Shown here: in pieces, positions 36,830 through 45,432 of the stretch
Numbering within the stretch: the first letter of the stretch is position 1
Layout of the letters: each line of letters starts with the position of its first letter
Source: Nocardia kruczakiae NBRC 101016
Lineage (GTDB): Bacteria; Actinomycetota; Actinomycetes; Mycobacteriales; Mycobacteriaceae
Assembly: GCF_001612965.1 (NCBI RefSeq)
Contig: NZ_BDBL01000007.1
Location: forward strand, 1 to 64,000
Direction: 5' to 3'
DNA: 64,000 nucleotides
Position numbers and translations under genes: made by a program
Notes under the pieces: generated by a model
The model's database searches: none
Told to the model about the DNA's origin: nothing
Seen by the model: only the letters and a program-made list of their open reading frames with translations

Positions 36830-38185
36830 TCAGGTGAGGTACCGGTAGGTGGGGGAGTCGGGATCGAGCTGCTGGCATTGGATCGGCGAGTCGTCCATGC
36901 GCGCCAGCAGTGCCGCCAGGCCGGAGGGTGCGCCCAGTTCGATGCCGACCAGCGCGGCCCCGGTCTCCCGGTTGTTGCGCTTGACGTATTCGAACAGGGT
37001 GATGTCGTCGTCGGGGCCGAGCACCTCGTCGAGGAAGCGGCGCAGCGCGCCGGGTTCCTGCGGGAAGTTCACCAGGAAATAGTGTTTGAGGCCCCGGTGC
37101 ACCAGCGAGCGCTCGATGATCTCGCCGTAGCGCGAGATGTCGTTGTTGCCGCCCGACAGCAGGCATACCACCGTCGACCCCGGCTCGATATCGATCTCGG
37201 CCAGCGCGGCCACCGCCAGCGCACCCGCCGGTTCGGCGATCACACCCTCGTTCTGATACAGCTCGAGCATGGCGGTGCAGATGGCGCCCTCGTCGACCTG
37301 CATCATCCGGAAAGAGCCTGCGCCCCGGGGCGATTCGGTGCCGATGAGCAGCGGCAGCGACGCATGCGACACCACGCGCCCACCGAACTTCGACACCGTG
37401 GCGTAGGGCAGGTCGCCCACCCGCCGCACGGCGGCGCCGTCGACGAACGGATCGATCTGCGGCAGCGTGACCGGGCCACCCGCGATGAGCGCGGCGGTCA
37501 TGGAGGCCGCGCCCGCCGGTTCGACGCCCAGGATGGCGGTGGTATGCGAGCGGTCGCGCAGATAGGTGCCGATGCCGGCCAGGCAACCGCCGCCGCCGAC
37601 GGGGATGATCACCAGATCGGGGGCGGTCGGCAGCTGTTCGAGGATCTCCACCGCCACGGTGCCCTGCCCGGCCGCGGTGCGAGCGTCGTCGAACGGCGGG
37701 ACCATGGTGGCGCCGGTGCGGGATACGTCGTCGGCGGCCGCCGCGGCCGCCGCGTCGAAGGTGTCGCCGACGGCGATCAATTCCACGAATTCGCCGCCGT
37801 GGGCGCGAATGCGATCGCGTTTCTGCTTGGGTGTGGTGGTCGGCACGTAGATGCGGCCCTGGATCCCCATCGCGCGGCAGGCGAAGGCCACCCCCTGGGC
37901 GTGGTTGCCGGCGCTGGCGGTGACGACGCCTGCCGCACGTTCGCCGGCATCGAGTTGCACGATCAGGTTGTAGGCGCCGCGCAGCTTGTAGGAGCGGACC
38001 GCGGTGAGGTCCTCACGCTTGAGGTAGACGTTCGCGCCGGTGGCCGCCGACAACCGCTCGATTCGCTGCAGCGGCGTCGGCTCGACGATGTCGGAAATTC
38101 GCTTGGCGGCCGCGTCGATCTCGTCCGCGCTCAGTTCGGGCGGCGGAGCGGATACTTTCTCTACGACATCCAGCGGTTCAGACAC
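36830..38185 (-). CDS. ilvA: Threonine ammonia-lyase IlvA
   Basis: PLP enzyme making 2-oxobutanoate from threonine, the first committed step to isoleucine. The 451-residue protein shows the PLP lysine in AVRSYKLRGAYN (about residue 67), the SAGNHAQGVAFA loop, the glycine-rich phosphate loop IIPVGGGGCLAGI, and a C-terminal ACT-like regulatory region (HYFLVNFPQEPGALRRFLDE onwards) with one repeat. That suits the feedback-controlled biosynthetic form. The leftward GTG 38185 lies six bases behind TAGCAT (38192-38197, leftward), probably leaderless. Confidence 0.93.
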   Translation of the reverse strand: MSEPLDVVEKVSAPPPELSADEIDAAAKRISDIVEPTPLQRIERLSAATGANVYLKREDLTAVRSYKLRGAYNLIVQLDAGERAAGVVTASAGNHAQGVAFACRAMGIQGRIYVPTTTPKQKRDRIRAHGGEFVELIAVGDTFDAAAAAAADDVSRTGATMVPPFDDARTAAGQGTVAVEILEQLPTAPDLVIIPVGGGGCLAGIGTYLRDRSHTTAILGVEPAGAASMTAALIAGGPVTLPQIDPFVDGAAVRRVGDLPYATVSKFGGRVVSHASLPLLIGTESPRGAGSFRMMQVDEGAICTAMLELYQNEGVIAEPAGALAVAALAEIDIEPGSTVVCLLSGGNNDISRYGEIIERSLVHRGLKHYFLVNFPQEPGALRRFLDEVLGPDDDITLFEYVKRNNRETGAALVGIELGAPSGLAALLARMDDSPIQCQQLDPDSPTYRYLT

Positions 38186-38258
38186 CCGAACATGCTATCG
38201 GTCGCGGTAGGTGCGGCGCGCGGCAGTTTCCCCAGCGGTCCGGTACGCCCGGAAACCG

Positions 38259-38288
38259 GCGACGCCCGGACCGAGGGCCGGGCGTCGC
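38259..38288 (-). terminator. Terminator after the nitroreductase gene
   Basis: An 11-bp perfect stem (GCGACGCCCGG and complement) with an 8-base loop, 23 bases beyond the leftward stop at 38312. Confidence 0.7.
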
Positions 38289-38311
38289 ACCGGTGATCGC
38301 GGACCGGTGAA

Positions 38312-38764
38312 TCAGGACTTCGGGGTCAGGACGAAAACCGGGATCTCGCGGTCGGTCTTCTTCTGATAGTCGGCGTAGTCCGGGTAGGCCTCGACCGCGC
38401 GCTCCCACCATACGGCCTTCTCCTCGCCGGTCACCTCGCGCGCGGTGTAGTCCTTGACCACATCGCCGTCGCGCAATTCGACGGTCGGATTGGCCTTGAG
38501 GTTGTAGTACCAGACGGGATGCTTGGGGGCGCCGCCGAGGGAGGCCACCGCCGCGTACTCGCCGTTGTGCTCCACGCGCATCAGCGGAGTCTTGCGCAGT
38601 TTGCCGGTCTTGGCGCCGACACTGGTGACCAGGACGATCGGAATTCCGCGGTCGAGCAGGGTGTTGGCTTGTGTCCCGTTGGAGGCTTCGTACTTCTCGG
38701 CCTGCTCGCGGGACCAGTCGGACGGGCTGGGTGCGTATTCTCCGGTGAGTGGCATGCCGGGCAT
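38312..38764 (-). CDS. Deazaflavin-dependent nitroreductase family protein (DDN-like)
   Basis: Protein of 150 residues of the F420/FMN-binding split-barrel family related to mycobacterial Ddn. Characteristic are the N-terminal [20 protein letters not shown] helix, [20 protein letters not shown] with the cofactor phosphate-binding GAKTGK turn, [12 protein letters not shown], and the C-terminal [19 protein letters not shown]420 use is a family inference. Leftward starts at 38764 (MPGMPLTG) or 38755 (MPLTG) are both possible. It diverges from a small membrane protein gene. Confidence 0.85.
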   Translation of the reverse strand: MPGMPLTGEYAPSPSDWSREQAEKYEASNGTQANTLLDRGIPIVLVTSVGAKTGKLRKTPLMRVEHNGEYAAVASLGGAPKHPVWYYNLKANPTVELRDGDVVKDYTAREVTGEEKAVWWERAVEAYPDYADYQKKTDREIPVFVLTPKS

Positions 38765-38863
38765 AACAATCGAGGCCGGCGGATGTGTTCCCGGCGTCGT
38801 TCGTGACCGGATCGCCGCAAATGTTCGGTGGACCGAACTTCGTGATACGTGTAGCCTGACGAT

Positions 38864-39100
38864 ATGACAGCGGTCAGCCCCATCGTTCGCCCGGTCCGCC
38901 GTGCCACGCATACGGTGCGGCTCGCCGGTGTGCCGTGGCCGGTGTACAAACTCGAGGCCGTCGCGCTGGGTCTGCTGCTCGCGCTGATGCTGGGCCTGAT
39001 CACCGGGTCGGCGCAGCTCGCCGTACTGGTCGGCGCCGGATTCGCGGCTCTGCGCTGGATCGTGGGAGTCGCGGCGGATCGCTCCCACCACGCCGACTGA
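38864..39100 (+). CDS. Small membrane protein
   Basis: Protein of 78 residues with one or two hydrophobic helices (about 30-47, [17 protein letters not shown], and about 51-69). The N-terminus is basic and the end reads ADRSHHAD. No known family. TAGCCT (38852-38857) ends six bases before ATG 38864, giving a leaderless start and supporting a real gene. It is convergent with dnaE1. Confidence 0.6.
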   Translation: MTAVSPIVRPVRRATHTVRLAGVPWPVYKLEAVALGLLLALMLGLITGSAQLAVLVGAGFAALRWIVGVAADRSHHAD

Positions 39101-39205
39101 CCCCACGGGCTATCGGCGCCCATCCTTACGTCGAACATCGGCGACGCTCTGTCGTGGTAGCGGACTGCGGCGCGACGCCCGGTCGGTACGCGGCGCCGCA
39201 CGTCC

Positions 39206-42200
39206 TCAGCTCGCCAGGCAGCCCGGGCCGAGCAGCGCCTTCAGATCACCCATCAGCGCCGAGGACGGCGACACCCGCAGGTTGTCGGCGACCTTGAGCA
39301 GGGTGGTCTTCTCCCGTGATCCGACATGGCGGATGTGCACATCGGCGGTGCCGGGGTGGCTGGACAGGACGCGCTTGAGCGCGCTCACCTTGTCGGGTGT
39401 GCACAGCCGGGTCGGGATCGTCACCGCCAGCGGCTTCTCCATGCCGATCGACGACAGATCCGGCACCACCAGGTCGTTGGCGATCAGGGAGATCCGGTCG
39501 TCGCGCACCGAGACGCGCGCCTTCACCAGCACGACGGCGTCCTCGGCGATGTCCATCCCGTACACCGAATAGGCCTGCGGGAAGAACAGCACCTCGATAC
39601 CACCGGTGAGGTCCTCCAATTGCGCTGAGGCCCAGGGCATTCCGTTCTTGTTGACGCGCCTGGTCACCGAGGCGAGGATGCCGCCGATGGTCACCTGCGC
39701 GCCGTCCTTGACGTCGCCCTGCAGAATCGCCGGGATCGGCGTATCCGCCTGGGCGGCGAGCACATGCTCCACCCCGTTGAGCGGATGGCCGGACACGTAG
39801 AGTCCCAGCATCTCGCGTTCCAGGGCCAGCTTGTGCTTGGCCTCCCACTCCTCGTCGGGCACCTTGACATCGAAGACCGACGAGATCGAATCGTCACCGT
39901 CGTCGAGGCCGCCGAACAGGTCGAACTGTCCGATCGCCTCGGCCTTCTTGGTGGCCATCACCGCGTCGATGGCGTCGGAATGCACCAGCAGCAGGCCCTT
40001 GCGCGGATGCCCGAGCGAGTCGAAAGCGCCTGCCTTGATGAGGGATTCGGTGACCTTCTTGGTGCAGGCGACGGTGTCGATCTTGTTCAGGTAGTCGGAG
40101 AAATCGGTGAACTTCGACTTCTCCGTGCGGGCGGCGATGATCGAGGACACCACGTTGGTGCCGACGTTGCGCACCGCGCCCAGACCGAAACGGATGTCGG
40201 TGCCGACCGGCGCGAAGTTCTGTTCGGACTCGTTGACGTCGGGCGGCAGCACCGTGATGCCCAGGCGGCGGCAGTCCGACAGGTAGACCGCGGCCTTGTC
40301 CTTGTCGTCGCCGACGCTGGTGAGCAGGGCGGCCATGTACTCGGCCGGATAGTTGGCCTTGAAGTAGGCGGTCCAGTAGGAGACCAGGCCGTACGCGGCG
40401 GCATGCGATTTGTTGAACGCGTAACCGGCGAACGGGAGGATGGTGTCCCACAGCGCCTTGATCGCGGCCTTGGAGAAACCGTTCTCCAGCATGCCCTTCT
40501 CGAAGCCCTCGAACTCCGCGGCCAGTACCTCGGCCTTCTTCTTACCCATCGCGCGGCGCAGGATGTCGGCTCGTCCGAGCGAGTACCCGGCCACCTTCTG
40601 CGCGACGTGCATGATCTGCTCTTGGTAGACGATCAGGCCGTAGGTCTCGCCGAGGATGTCCTTGAGCGGTTCCTCCAGCTCCGGATGGATCGGCTTGACC
40701 TCTTGGCGCCCGTTCTTGCGGTCGGCGTAGTCGTTGTGCGCGTTCATGCCCATCGGGCCGGGGCGATACAGCGCGCCGACGGCCACGATGTCCTCGAAGG
40801 CGGTGGGCTGCATGCGTCGCAGCAGATCGCGCATGGGCCCGCCGTCGAGCTGGAACACACCGAGGGTGTCACCGCGGGCGAGCAGTTCGAAGGTCTTCGG
40901 ATCGTCCAGCGGCAGCGCGTCCAGGTCGACGTCGACACCGCGGTTGGCCTTGGCGTTGTCGATCGCGTCACCGAGCACGGTGAGGTTGCGCAGCCCGAGG
41001 AAGTCCATCTTCAGCAGGCCGATGGCCTCACACGACGGATAGTCCCAGCCGGTGATGATGGCGCCGTCCTGGGCTCGCTTCCACACCGGGATCGCGTCGG
41101 TCAGCGGCTCCGAGGACATGATCACCGCGCAGGCGTGCACGCCTGCGTTGCGGATCAGGCCTTCCAGTCCCTTCGCCGTGTCGTAGATCTTGGCGATGTC
41201 GGGGTTGGATTCGATGAGGGTGCGGACCTCGGCGGCCTCCTTGTACCGCTCGTGCTCGGGATCGGTGATACCCGACACCGAGATGTCCTTGGCCATGATC
41301 GGCGGCGGCAGCGCCTTGGTGATCTGGTCGGCGATCGCGAAGCCGGGCTGGCCGAACAGCACGCGGGCCGAATCCTTCAGCGCCGCCTTGGTTTTGATGG
41401 TGCCGAAGGTGATGACCTGGGCGACCCGGTCGGTGCCCCACTTCTCGGTGGCGTAGCGGACCATCTCACCGCGGCGGCGATCGTCGAAGTCGATATCGAT
41501 ATCGGGCATCGACACGCGCTCGGGGTTGAGGAATCGCTCGAACAGCAGACCGTGCGGCAGCGGGTCGATGTTGGTGATCTTCAGCGCGTAGGCGACCAGC
41601 GAGCCGGCGGCCGAACCACGACCGGGACCGACCCGGATCCCTACCTCGCGGGCGTGGTTGATCAGGTCGCCGACGACCAGGAAGTAGGCCGGGAAGCCCA
41701 TCTCGAGAATGACGTTGATCTCGTATTCGGCCTGGTCGAGGTACTTCTGCGGGACACCGTCGGGGAAGCGGTACTCGAGGCCGCGCGCGACCTCCTTGCG
41801 CAGCCACGACGCCTCGGTCTCACCCTCGGGCACCGGGAATTTCGGCATCCGGTCGCGATGGGTCCACACGTCCTCGTAGGACTGCACCCGCTCGCCGATC
41901 AGCACGGTGTTGTCGCAGGCGCCGGGGACCTCGCCGTCCCAGATCTCGCGCATCTCCGCGGCCGACTTCAGGTAGTAGCCGCTGCCGTCGAATTTGAAGC
42001 GGGTCGGGTCCGAGAGCGTCTTACCGGTCTGAATGCACAGCAGCGCTTCGTGATTCGTGGAGTCGGATTCGTGCACGTAGTGGCAGTCGTTGGTGGCCAG
42101 CGGCGGGATGCCCAGCTTCTTGCCGACCTCGATCAGGCCCTCGCGCACCCGGCGCTCGATGGACAGTCCGTGGTCCATGAGCTCGAGGAAGAAGTTGTCC

Positions 42201-42751
42201 TTGCCGAAGATCTCCTGCCACTTGGCCGCGGCCTCCAGCGCCTCGCGGTCGTGGCCCAGTCGCAGCCGGGTCTGCACCTCGCCGGACGGGCAGCCGGTGG
42301 TCGCGATGATCCCTTCGGCGTACTGGGCGATGATCTCGGCGTCCATACGCGCCCACTTGCCGAGCTGTCCCTCGATGGAGGCCAGGCTCGACAGCTTGAA
42401 CAGATTCCGCAGACCGGTCGCGTTCTCGGCGACCATCGTCATATGCGTGTAGGCGCCGGAACCGGAGACGTCGTCGCTCTTCTGGCTCGGGTCACCCCAC
42501 TGCACGCGCTTGGTGTTGAACCGCGACTCGGGCGCGATGTACGCCTCGATGCCGATGATCGGCTTGATGCCTTGTTTCTTGGCCGAGTTGTAGAACTCCG
42601 AGGCGCCGTACATGTTGCCGTGGTCGGTCATCCCGACCGCGGTCATCCCGAGCCGCTCCGCCTCCTTGAACAGGGGCGTGATCTTGGCGGCGCCATCGAG
42701 CATCGAGTACTCGGTGTGGTTGTGCAGATGTACGAATCCCGAGTCGGCCAC
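39206..42751 (-). CDS. dnaE1: DNA polymerase III alpha subunit DnaE1
   Basis: Replicative polymerase of 1181 residues. The N-terminal PHP domain ([13 protein letters not shown], then [11 protein letters not shown]) keeps the histidine-rich metal site that acts as proofreading exonuclease in mycobacterial DnaE1. The palm carries the catalytic aspartates in [11 protein letters not shown] (about residue 420). The [20 protein letters not shown] block, tandem HhH region, OB fold ([19 protein letters not shown]) and C-terminal domain follow. Length is normal, so no intein. The leftward GTG 42751 is preceded by TAGGAT (42759-42764, leftward) with exactly seven bases between, so the mRNA is probably leaderless; the frame is open further upstream to 42982 but lacks conserved sequence. 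Confidence 0.97.
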   Translation of the reverse strand: MADSGFVHLHNHTEYSMLDGAAKITPLFKEAERLGMTAVGMTDHGNMYGASEFYNSAKKQGIKPIIGIEAYIAPESRFNTKRVQWGDPSQKSDDVSGSGAYTHMTMVAENATGLRNLFKLSSLASIEGQLGKWARMDAEIIAQYAEGIIATTGCPSGEVQTRLRLGHDREALEAAAKWQEIFGKDNFFLELMDHGLSIERRVREGLIEVGKKLGIPPLATNDCHYVHESDSTNHEALLCIQTGKTLSDPTRFKFDGSGYYLKSAAEMREIWDGEVPGACDNTVLIGERVQSYEDVWTHRDRMPKFPVPEGETEASWLRKEVARGLEYRFPDGVPQKYLDQAEYEINVILEMGFPAYFLVVGDLINHAREVGIRVGPGRGSAAGSLVAYALKITNIDPLPHGLLFERFLNPERVSMPDIDIDFDDRRRGEMVRYATEKWGTDRVAQVITFGTIKTKAALKDSARVLFGQPGFAIADQITKALPPPIMAKDISVSGITDPEHERYKEAAEVRTLIESNPDIAKIYDTAKGLEGLIRNAGVHACAVIMSSEPLTDAIPVWKRAQDGAIITGWDYPSCEAIGLLKMDFLGLRNLTVLGDAIDNAKANRGVDVDLDALPLDDPKTFELLARGDTLGVFQLDGGPMRDLLRRMQPTAFEDIVAVGALYRPGPMGMNAHNDYADRKNGRQEVKPIHPELEEPLKDILGETYGLIVYQEQIMHVAQKVAGYSLGRADILRRAMGKKKAEVLAAEFEGFEKGMLENGFSKAAIKALWDTILPFAGYAFNKSHAAAYGLVSYWTAYFKANYPAEYMAALLTSVGDDKDKAAVYLSDCRRLGITVLPPDVNESEQNFAPVGTDIRFGLGAVRNVGTNVVSSIIAARTEKSKFTDFSDYLNKIDTVACTKKVTESLIKAGAFDSLGHPRKGLLLVHSDAIDAVMATKKAEAIGQFDLFGGLDDGDDSISSVFDVKVPDEEWEAKHKLALEREMLGLYVSGHPLNGVEHVLAAQADTPIPAILQGDVKDGAQVTIGGILASVTRRVNKNGMPWASAQLEDLTGGIEVLFFPQAYSVYGMDIAEDAVVLVKARVSVRDDRISLIANDLVVPDLSSIGMEKPLAVTIPTRLCTPDKVSALKRVLSSHPGTADVHIRHVGSREKTTLLKVADNLRVSPSSALMGDLKALLGPGCLAS

Positions 42752-43202
42752 GCGAGGAATCCTAGTCGACCGGACCGACACCCTGCGCCAGGGAACTACA
42801 TGCGTGCAATTCGCGGCTGGGCGAGTCCGCCGGAATCGCCGCGAACCTCCCGCATCACGGTGGCGAATCTCACCGCCGCGACCGCGGTCGCGGACGATCG
42901 CCGGGAGGGATCCGAGTGGCCCCGGTAACGCCGCGCGGGCCCGGCGGCGATAACCCGGCTGCGAGAGACGAACGGTCCACAAGGGCAGATCGGTGCGTCG
43001 CGGCGGTCGGCGGTCTTCGGGCCGCTCCCCGTCTCGCCGATGACGGTCGACCGAGACGAGGGCGGTCGGCCGTCATCATTCCACTACTCGCATCCCCGAC
43101 ATCCGATGCGCGCGAGCATTAACGTAATCACTCGCGCTGCGCGATGATTCGAGTAGTTCGCTACTCGCGAGCGACACGGTACGGGGCGGGAGGATTACCG
43201 GT
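42752..43202. other. Divergent intergenic region dnaE1/DUF2235
   Basis: These 451 bases contain the leaderless dnaE1 promoter at the left end. At the right end is a hairpin CGAGTAG (43150-43156)-TTCG-CTACTCG (43161-43167), 35 bases before the DUF2235 start, in a stretch of CTCGCG/CGCGAG-type repeats (43107-43170). GGGAGG near 43190 is the ribosome-binding site of the rightward gene. No gene is seen in the middle. Confidence 0.5.
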
Positions 43203-44465
43203 ATGAAGCGTTTGGTTGTGTGCTGTGACGGCACGTGGGGATCGGAGAGCAATCCGACGGTCTCCAATGTTGTGAAGATCGCCGAGTCGGTGCGGTCGAG
43301 TGCCGTAACCGACGCGGGCGACCATGTGGGACAACGGGTTTTCTATGTCGACGGCCCCGGCTCCCGCGGCTATCTGGCCGATAAACTGCTCGGCGGCGCG
43401 TTCGGGCTCGGACTCGACGCCAATCTGTCCACGATGTACTGGCAGCTCGCCCTGAACTGGGAGCCGGGGGACGAGATCTACGTCTTCGGCTTCAGTCGCG
43501 GGGCCTATACCGCCCGCAGCCTGGTCGGGATGGTCAACCGGCTCGGGCTGCTCACCGCCGACGCGATGATCGAGCGGACGTATCCGGAGGCGTTGGCGAT
43601 CTACCGTCAGCGCAAAGTGGATCCCGACGGCCCGGATCGGCCGGAGTGGATCGAATTCCGCGAGCGGCATTGCGTCTATCCGGTGCCGATCCACTTCGTC
43701 GGCGTCTTCGACACCGTCGGCGCGCTCGGGGTGCCGCTGCTGACCTCGTGGCGCTACCGCTTCCACGATGTGCGGCTGTCGCGCAATGTGCGCTACGCGC
43801 GGCAAGCGCTGGCGATCGACGAGCGCCGCCGGATGTACGCACCCTGCCTGTGGGAGGTCACCGACGACCCCGAGGGCGGCCCGGCCGGTGCCGACCGGGT
43901 ACAGCAGGTGTGGTTCGAGGGAGTGCACACCGATATCGGCGGCGGCTACGCCGACAGCCGGCTCTCCGACATCACGCTGCGCTGGATGGTCGACCAGGCT
44001 CGCCGGGCGGGATTGAGTTTCGACGACGAGCGCATCGAACAACTCCTGAGCCGCGGTACCCCGGCGCAGTCGGCCGCCGCGCCGGATTCGACTGTCGCCG
44101 CGCCGGATTCGACGCCGAATTCGCCTCCGCGGGCGCATGATTCGCTGACCGTCTTCTACCGCGTCCTCAATCGCGTGGGCTGGGCATTGCATCCGCGCAA
44201 CCCCCGCTTCTACGCCGATTCCTGGCGTCGTCTGTCCGCACCCGGTGATCGGCGCATCTACCTCGCCGACTGCGCCGCGCCGTGCGCGACCTACCGCCCG
44301 CCGAACGTCGTCCGCTGGGCCGAGGAACTGGCCGGACCGCTGCCCACTCTGCCGGTCGGCGAGCACGACGAGGGCGTCGTCACTCATCACCCGGTAGCAG
44401 AACAGCATGTGCCGGGCGGAGAGCATCCGGCGGGCAGCGGCTCGGTAGCCGGCACCGCCGCCTGA
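43203..44465 (+). CDS. DUF2235 alpha/beta hydrolase
   Basis: Protein of 420 residues of the DUF2235 family, alpha/beta hydrolases that include the Tle1 phospholipase effectors of type VI secretion. N-terminal CCDGTWGSESNPTVSNV is the family signature. The nucleophile elbow is VFGFSRGAYTARSLVG (Ser about residue 100), and the aspartate and histidine sites probably lie in GVFDTVGALGVP and VWFEGVHTDIGGGYADS. A duplicated AAPDST unit is inserted near residue 297. No secretion genes are nearby, so this is a stand-alone lipase- or esterase-like enzyme of unknown role. ATG 43203 follows GGGAGG by about 9 bases. Confidence 0.85.
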   Translation: MKRLVVCCDGTWGSESNPTVSNVVKIAESVRSSAVTDAGDHVGQRVFYVDGPGSRGYLADKLLGGAFGLGLDANLSTMYWQLALNWEPGDEIYVFGFSRGAYTARSLVGMVNRLGLLTADAMIERTYPEALAIYRQRKVDPDGPDRPEWIEFRERHCVYPVPIHFVGVFDTVGALGVPLLTSWRYRFHDVRLSRNVRYARQALAIDERRRMYAPCLWEVTDDPEGGPAGADRVQQVWFEGVHTDIGGGYADSRLSDITLRWMVDQARRAGLSFDDERIEQLLSRGTPAQSAAAPDSTVAAPDSTPNSPPRAHDSLTVFYRVLNRVGWALHPRNPRFYADSWRRLSAPGDRRIYLADCAAPCATYRPPNVVRWAEELAGPLPTLPVGEHDEGVVTHHPVAEQHVPGGEHPAGSGSVAGTAA

Positions 44466-44554
44466 TCGTCACCGCGAGCCCCCGGCGTTCGCCCAGCGCG
44501 TTCGCCGGCGGCGCGGTGCCGCGGCTCAGGTGAGCCGGCCGCTGAAAGCTGTCA

Positions 44555-44579
44555 CCGGGCGCTTCCGGTAGGCGCCCGG
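44555..44579 (+). terminator. Possible terminator after DUF2235 gene
   Basis: 8-bp stem CCGGGCGC/GCGCCCGG with a 9-base loop, 90 bases after the stop; no U-run. Confidence 0.45.
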
Positions 44580-44673
44580 GTTCGCTTGTGTCTCAGTGGC
44601 TTAAGGGTGCGGAGCGATCTCGGCTCGGCCTGCGGCTGGGTGCGTGATCTGATCGAGATAAAACCGACGTGTG

Positions 44674-44711
44674 ATCCGCTGCACACATCACCGCAGGTCC
44701 AGCGGATTTTT
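44674..44711 (+). terminator. Hairpin with U-run in the intergenic region
   Basis: ATCCGCTG pairs with CAGCGGAT over an 18-base loop, directly followed by TTTTT (44707-44711). It could end a long DUF2235 transcript or a short RNA, or act as an attenuator in front of the transglycosylase gene. Confidence 0.45.
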
Positions 44712-44892
44712 CTCAGCGTAATAACATCTGTTGTTCACTTGACGTTATGTTTACGTTAACTTGCCGCAATCATTCTGTGACTCGCCAGGAAGCAGACCAA
44801 CGGTCTGTTTTCACCGCGGCGAGCGGGCTTTTGTTCTGCGGATCGTCGCGATGGTCCCACCACCGTTCGACGTACCCGGAGTTCGTATCGCC

Positions 44893-45414
44893 ATGCAGAT
44901 CAGAAGACTGTTACCTCTCGCCGTCCTCGCCGCCGTCGTCACCGTGCCCGTCGCGGCCCACGCCGATGCCCCCGCCGCGCCGCCACAACTGCAGCAGTTG
45001 GTGCAGGGGTTGCCGCAGCCGCAGCAGGATCAGGCTCAGCAATTCCTGCAGAACCTGCCGCAGCCGCTGCAACAGGTGGTCCCGCAGACCTATCCCGACA
45101 ACCTCGACGGCTGGATCAAGCACGCGCTCTTCGTGATGGGGCAGCACGGCATTCCGGGCAGCTACGACGGCATCTACCGCAACGTCATGCGCGAGTCGGG
45201 TGGCAACCCGCGTGCCATCAACCTCTACGACTCCAACGCCGCGGCAGGCATCCCGTCCAAGGGCCTGATGCAGGTCATCGACCCCACCTTCGCCGCCTAC
45301 CACGTCGACGGCACCTCGGGTGACATCTACGACCCGGTCGCCAACATCGCCGCCGCCTGCAACTACGCCGCGCACCGCTACGGCACGATCGACAGCGTGT
45401 TCTCGGCGTACTGA
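44893..45414 (+). CDS. Secreted lytic transglycosylase (SLT/lysozyme-like fold)
   Basis: Exported protein of 173 residues. The signal peptide (about 1-23, ends VAAHADA) is followed by a Pro/Gln-rich spacer (PQPQQDQAQQ) and a goose-lysozyme-like transglycosylase domain. The catalytic glutamate is in NVMRESGGNPRAINLYD (about residue 98), with GIPSKGLMQVIDPTFAAY as the second motif and the terminal NIAAACNYAAHRYGT. It cleaves peptidoglycan glycan strands in family members. ATG 44893 is the best start (GGAG 11 bases upstream). It converges on treY 18 bases away with no terminator between. Confidence 0.88.
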   Translation: MQIRRLLPLAVLAAVVTVPVAAHADAPAAPPQLQQLVQGLPQPQQDQAQQFLQNLPQPLQQVVPQTYPDNLDGWIKHALFVMGQHGIPGSYDGIYRNVMRESGGNPRAINLYDSNAAAGIPSKGLMQVIDPTFAAYHVDGTSGDIYDPVANIAAACNYAAHRYGTIDSVFSAY

Positions 45415-45432
45415 TCCGGGCTCGCTCCGGTC

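Larger units (their letters stand above)
44466..44892 (+). other. Intergenic region with two hairpins, a U-run and a palindrome
   Basis: These 427 bases hold no gene that I can support. A GC hairpin (44555-44579) may terminate the DUF2235 transcript. A second hairpin ATCCGCTG/CAGCGGAT (44674-44707) is followed by TTTTT. An AT-rich block follows with TTGACG at 44739-44744, then a palindrome CAGACC-AAC-GGTCTG at 44793-44807 followed by TTTT. The last resembles a TetR-type operator and lies about 85 bases before the transglycosylase start. Confidence 0.55.

Noticed and set aside
36830-38185. ilvA as a catabolic threonine dehydratase
   Set aside because: The protein has the C-terminal regulatory region of the biosynthetic enzyme.
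42752-42982. 77-residue extension of DnaE1
   Set aside because: Arg-rich and not conserved; the leaderless promoter at 42759-42764 (leftward) fits GTG 42751.
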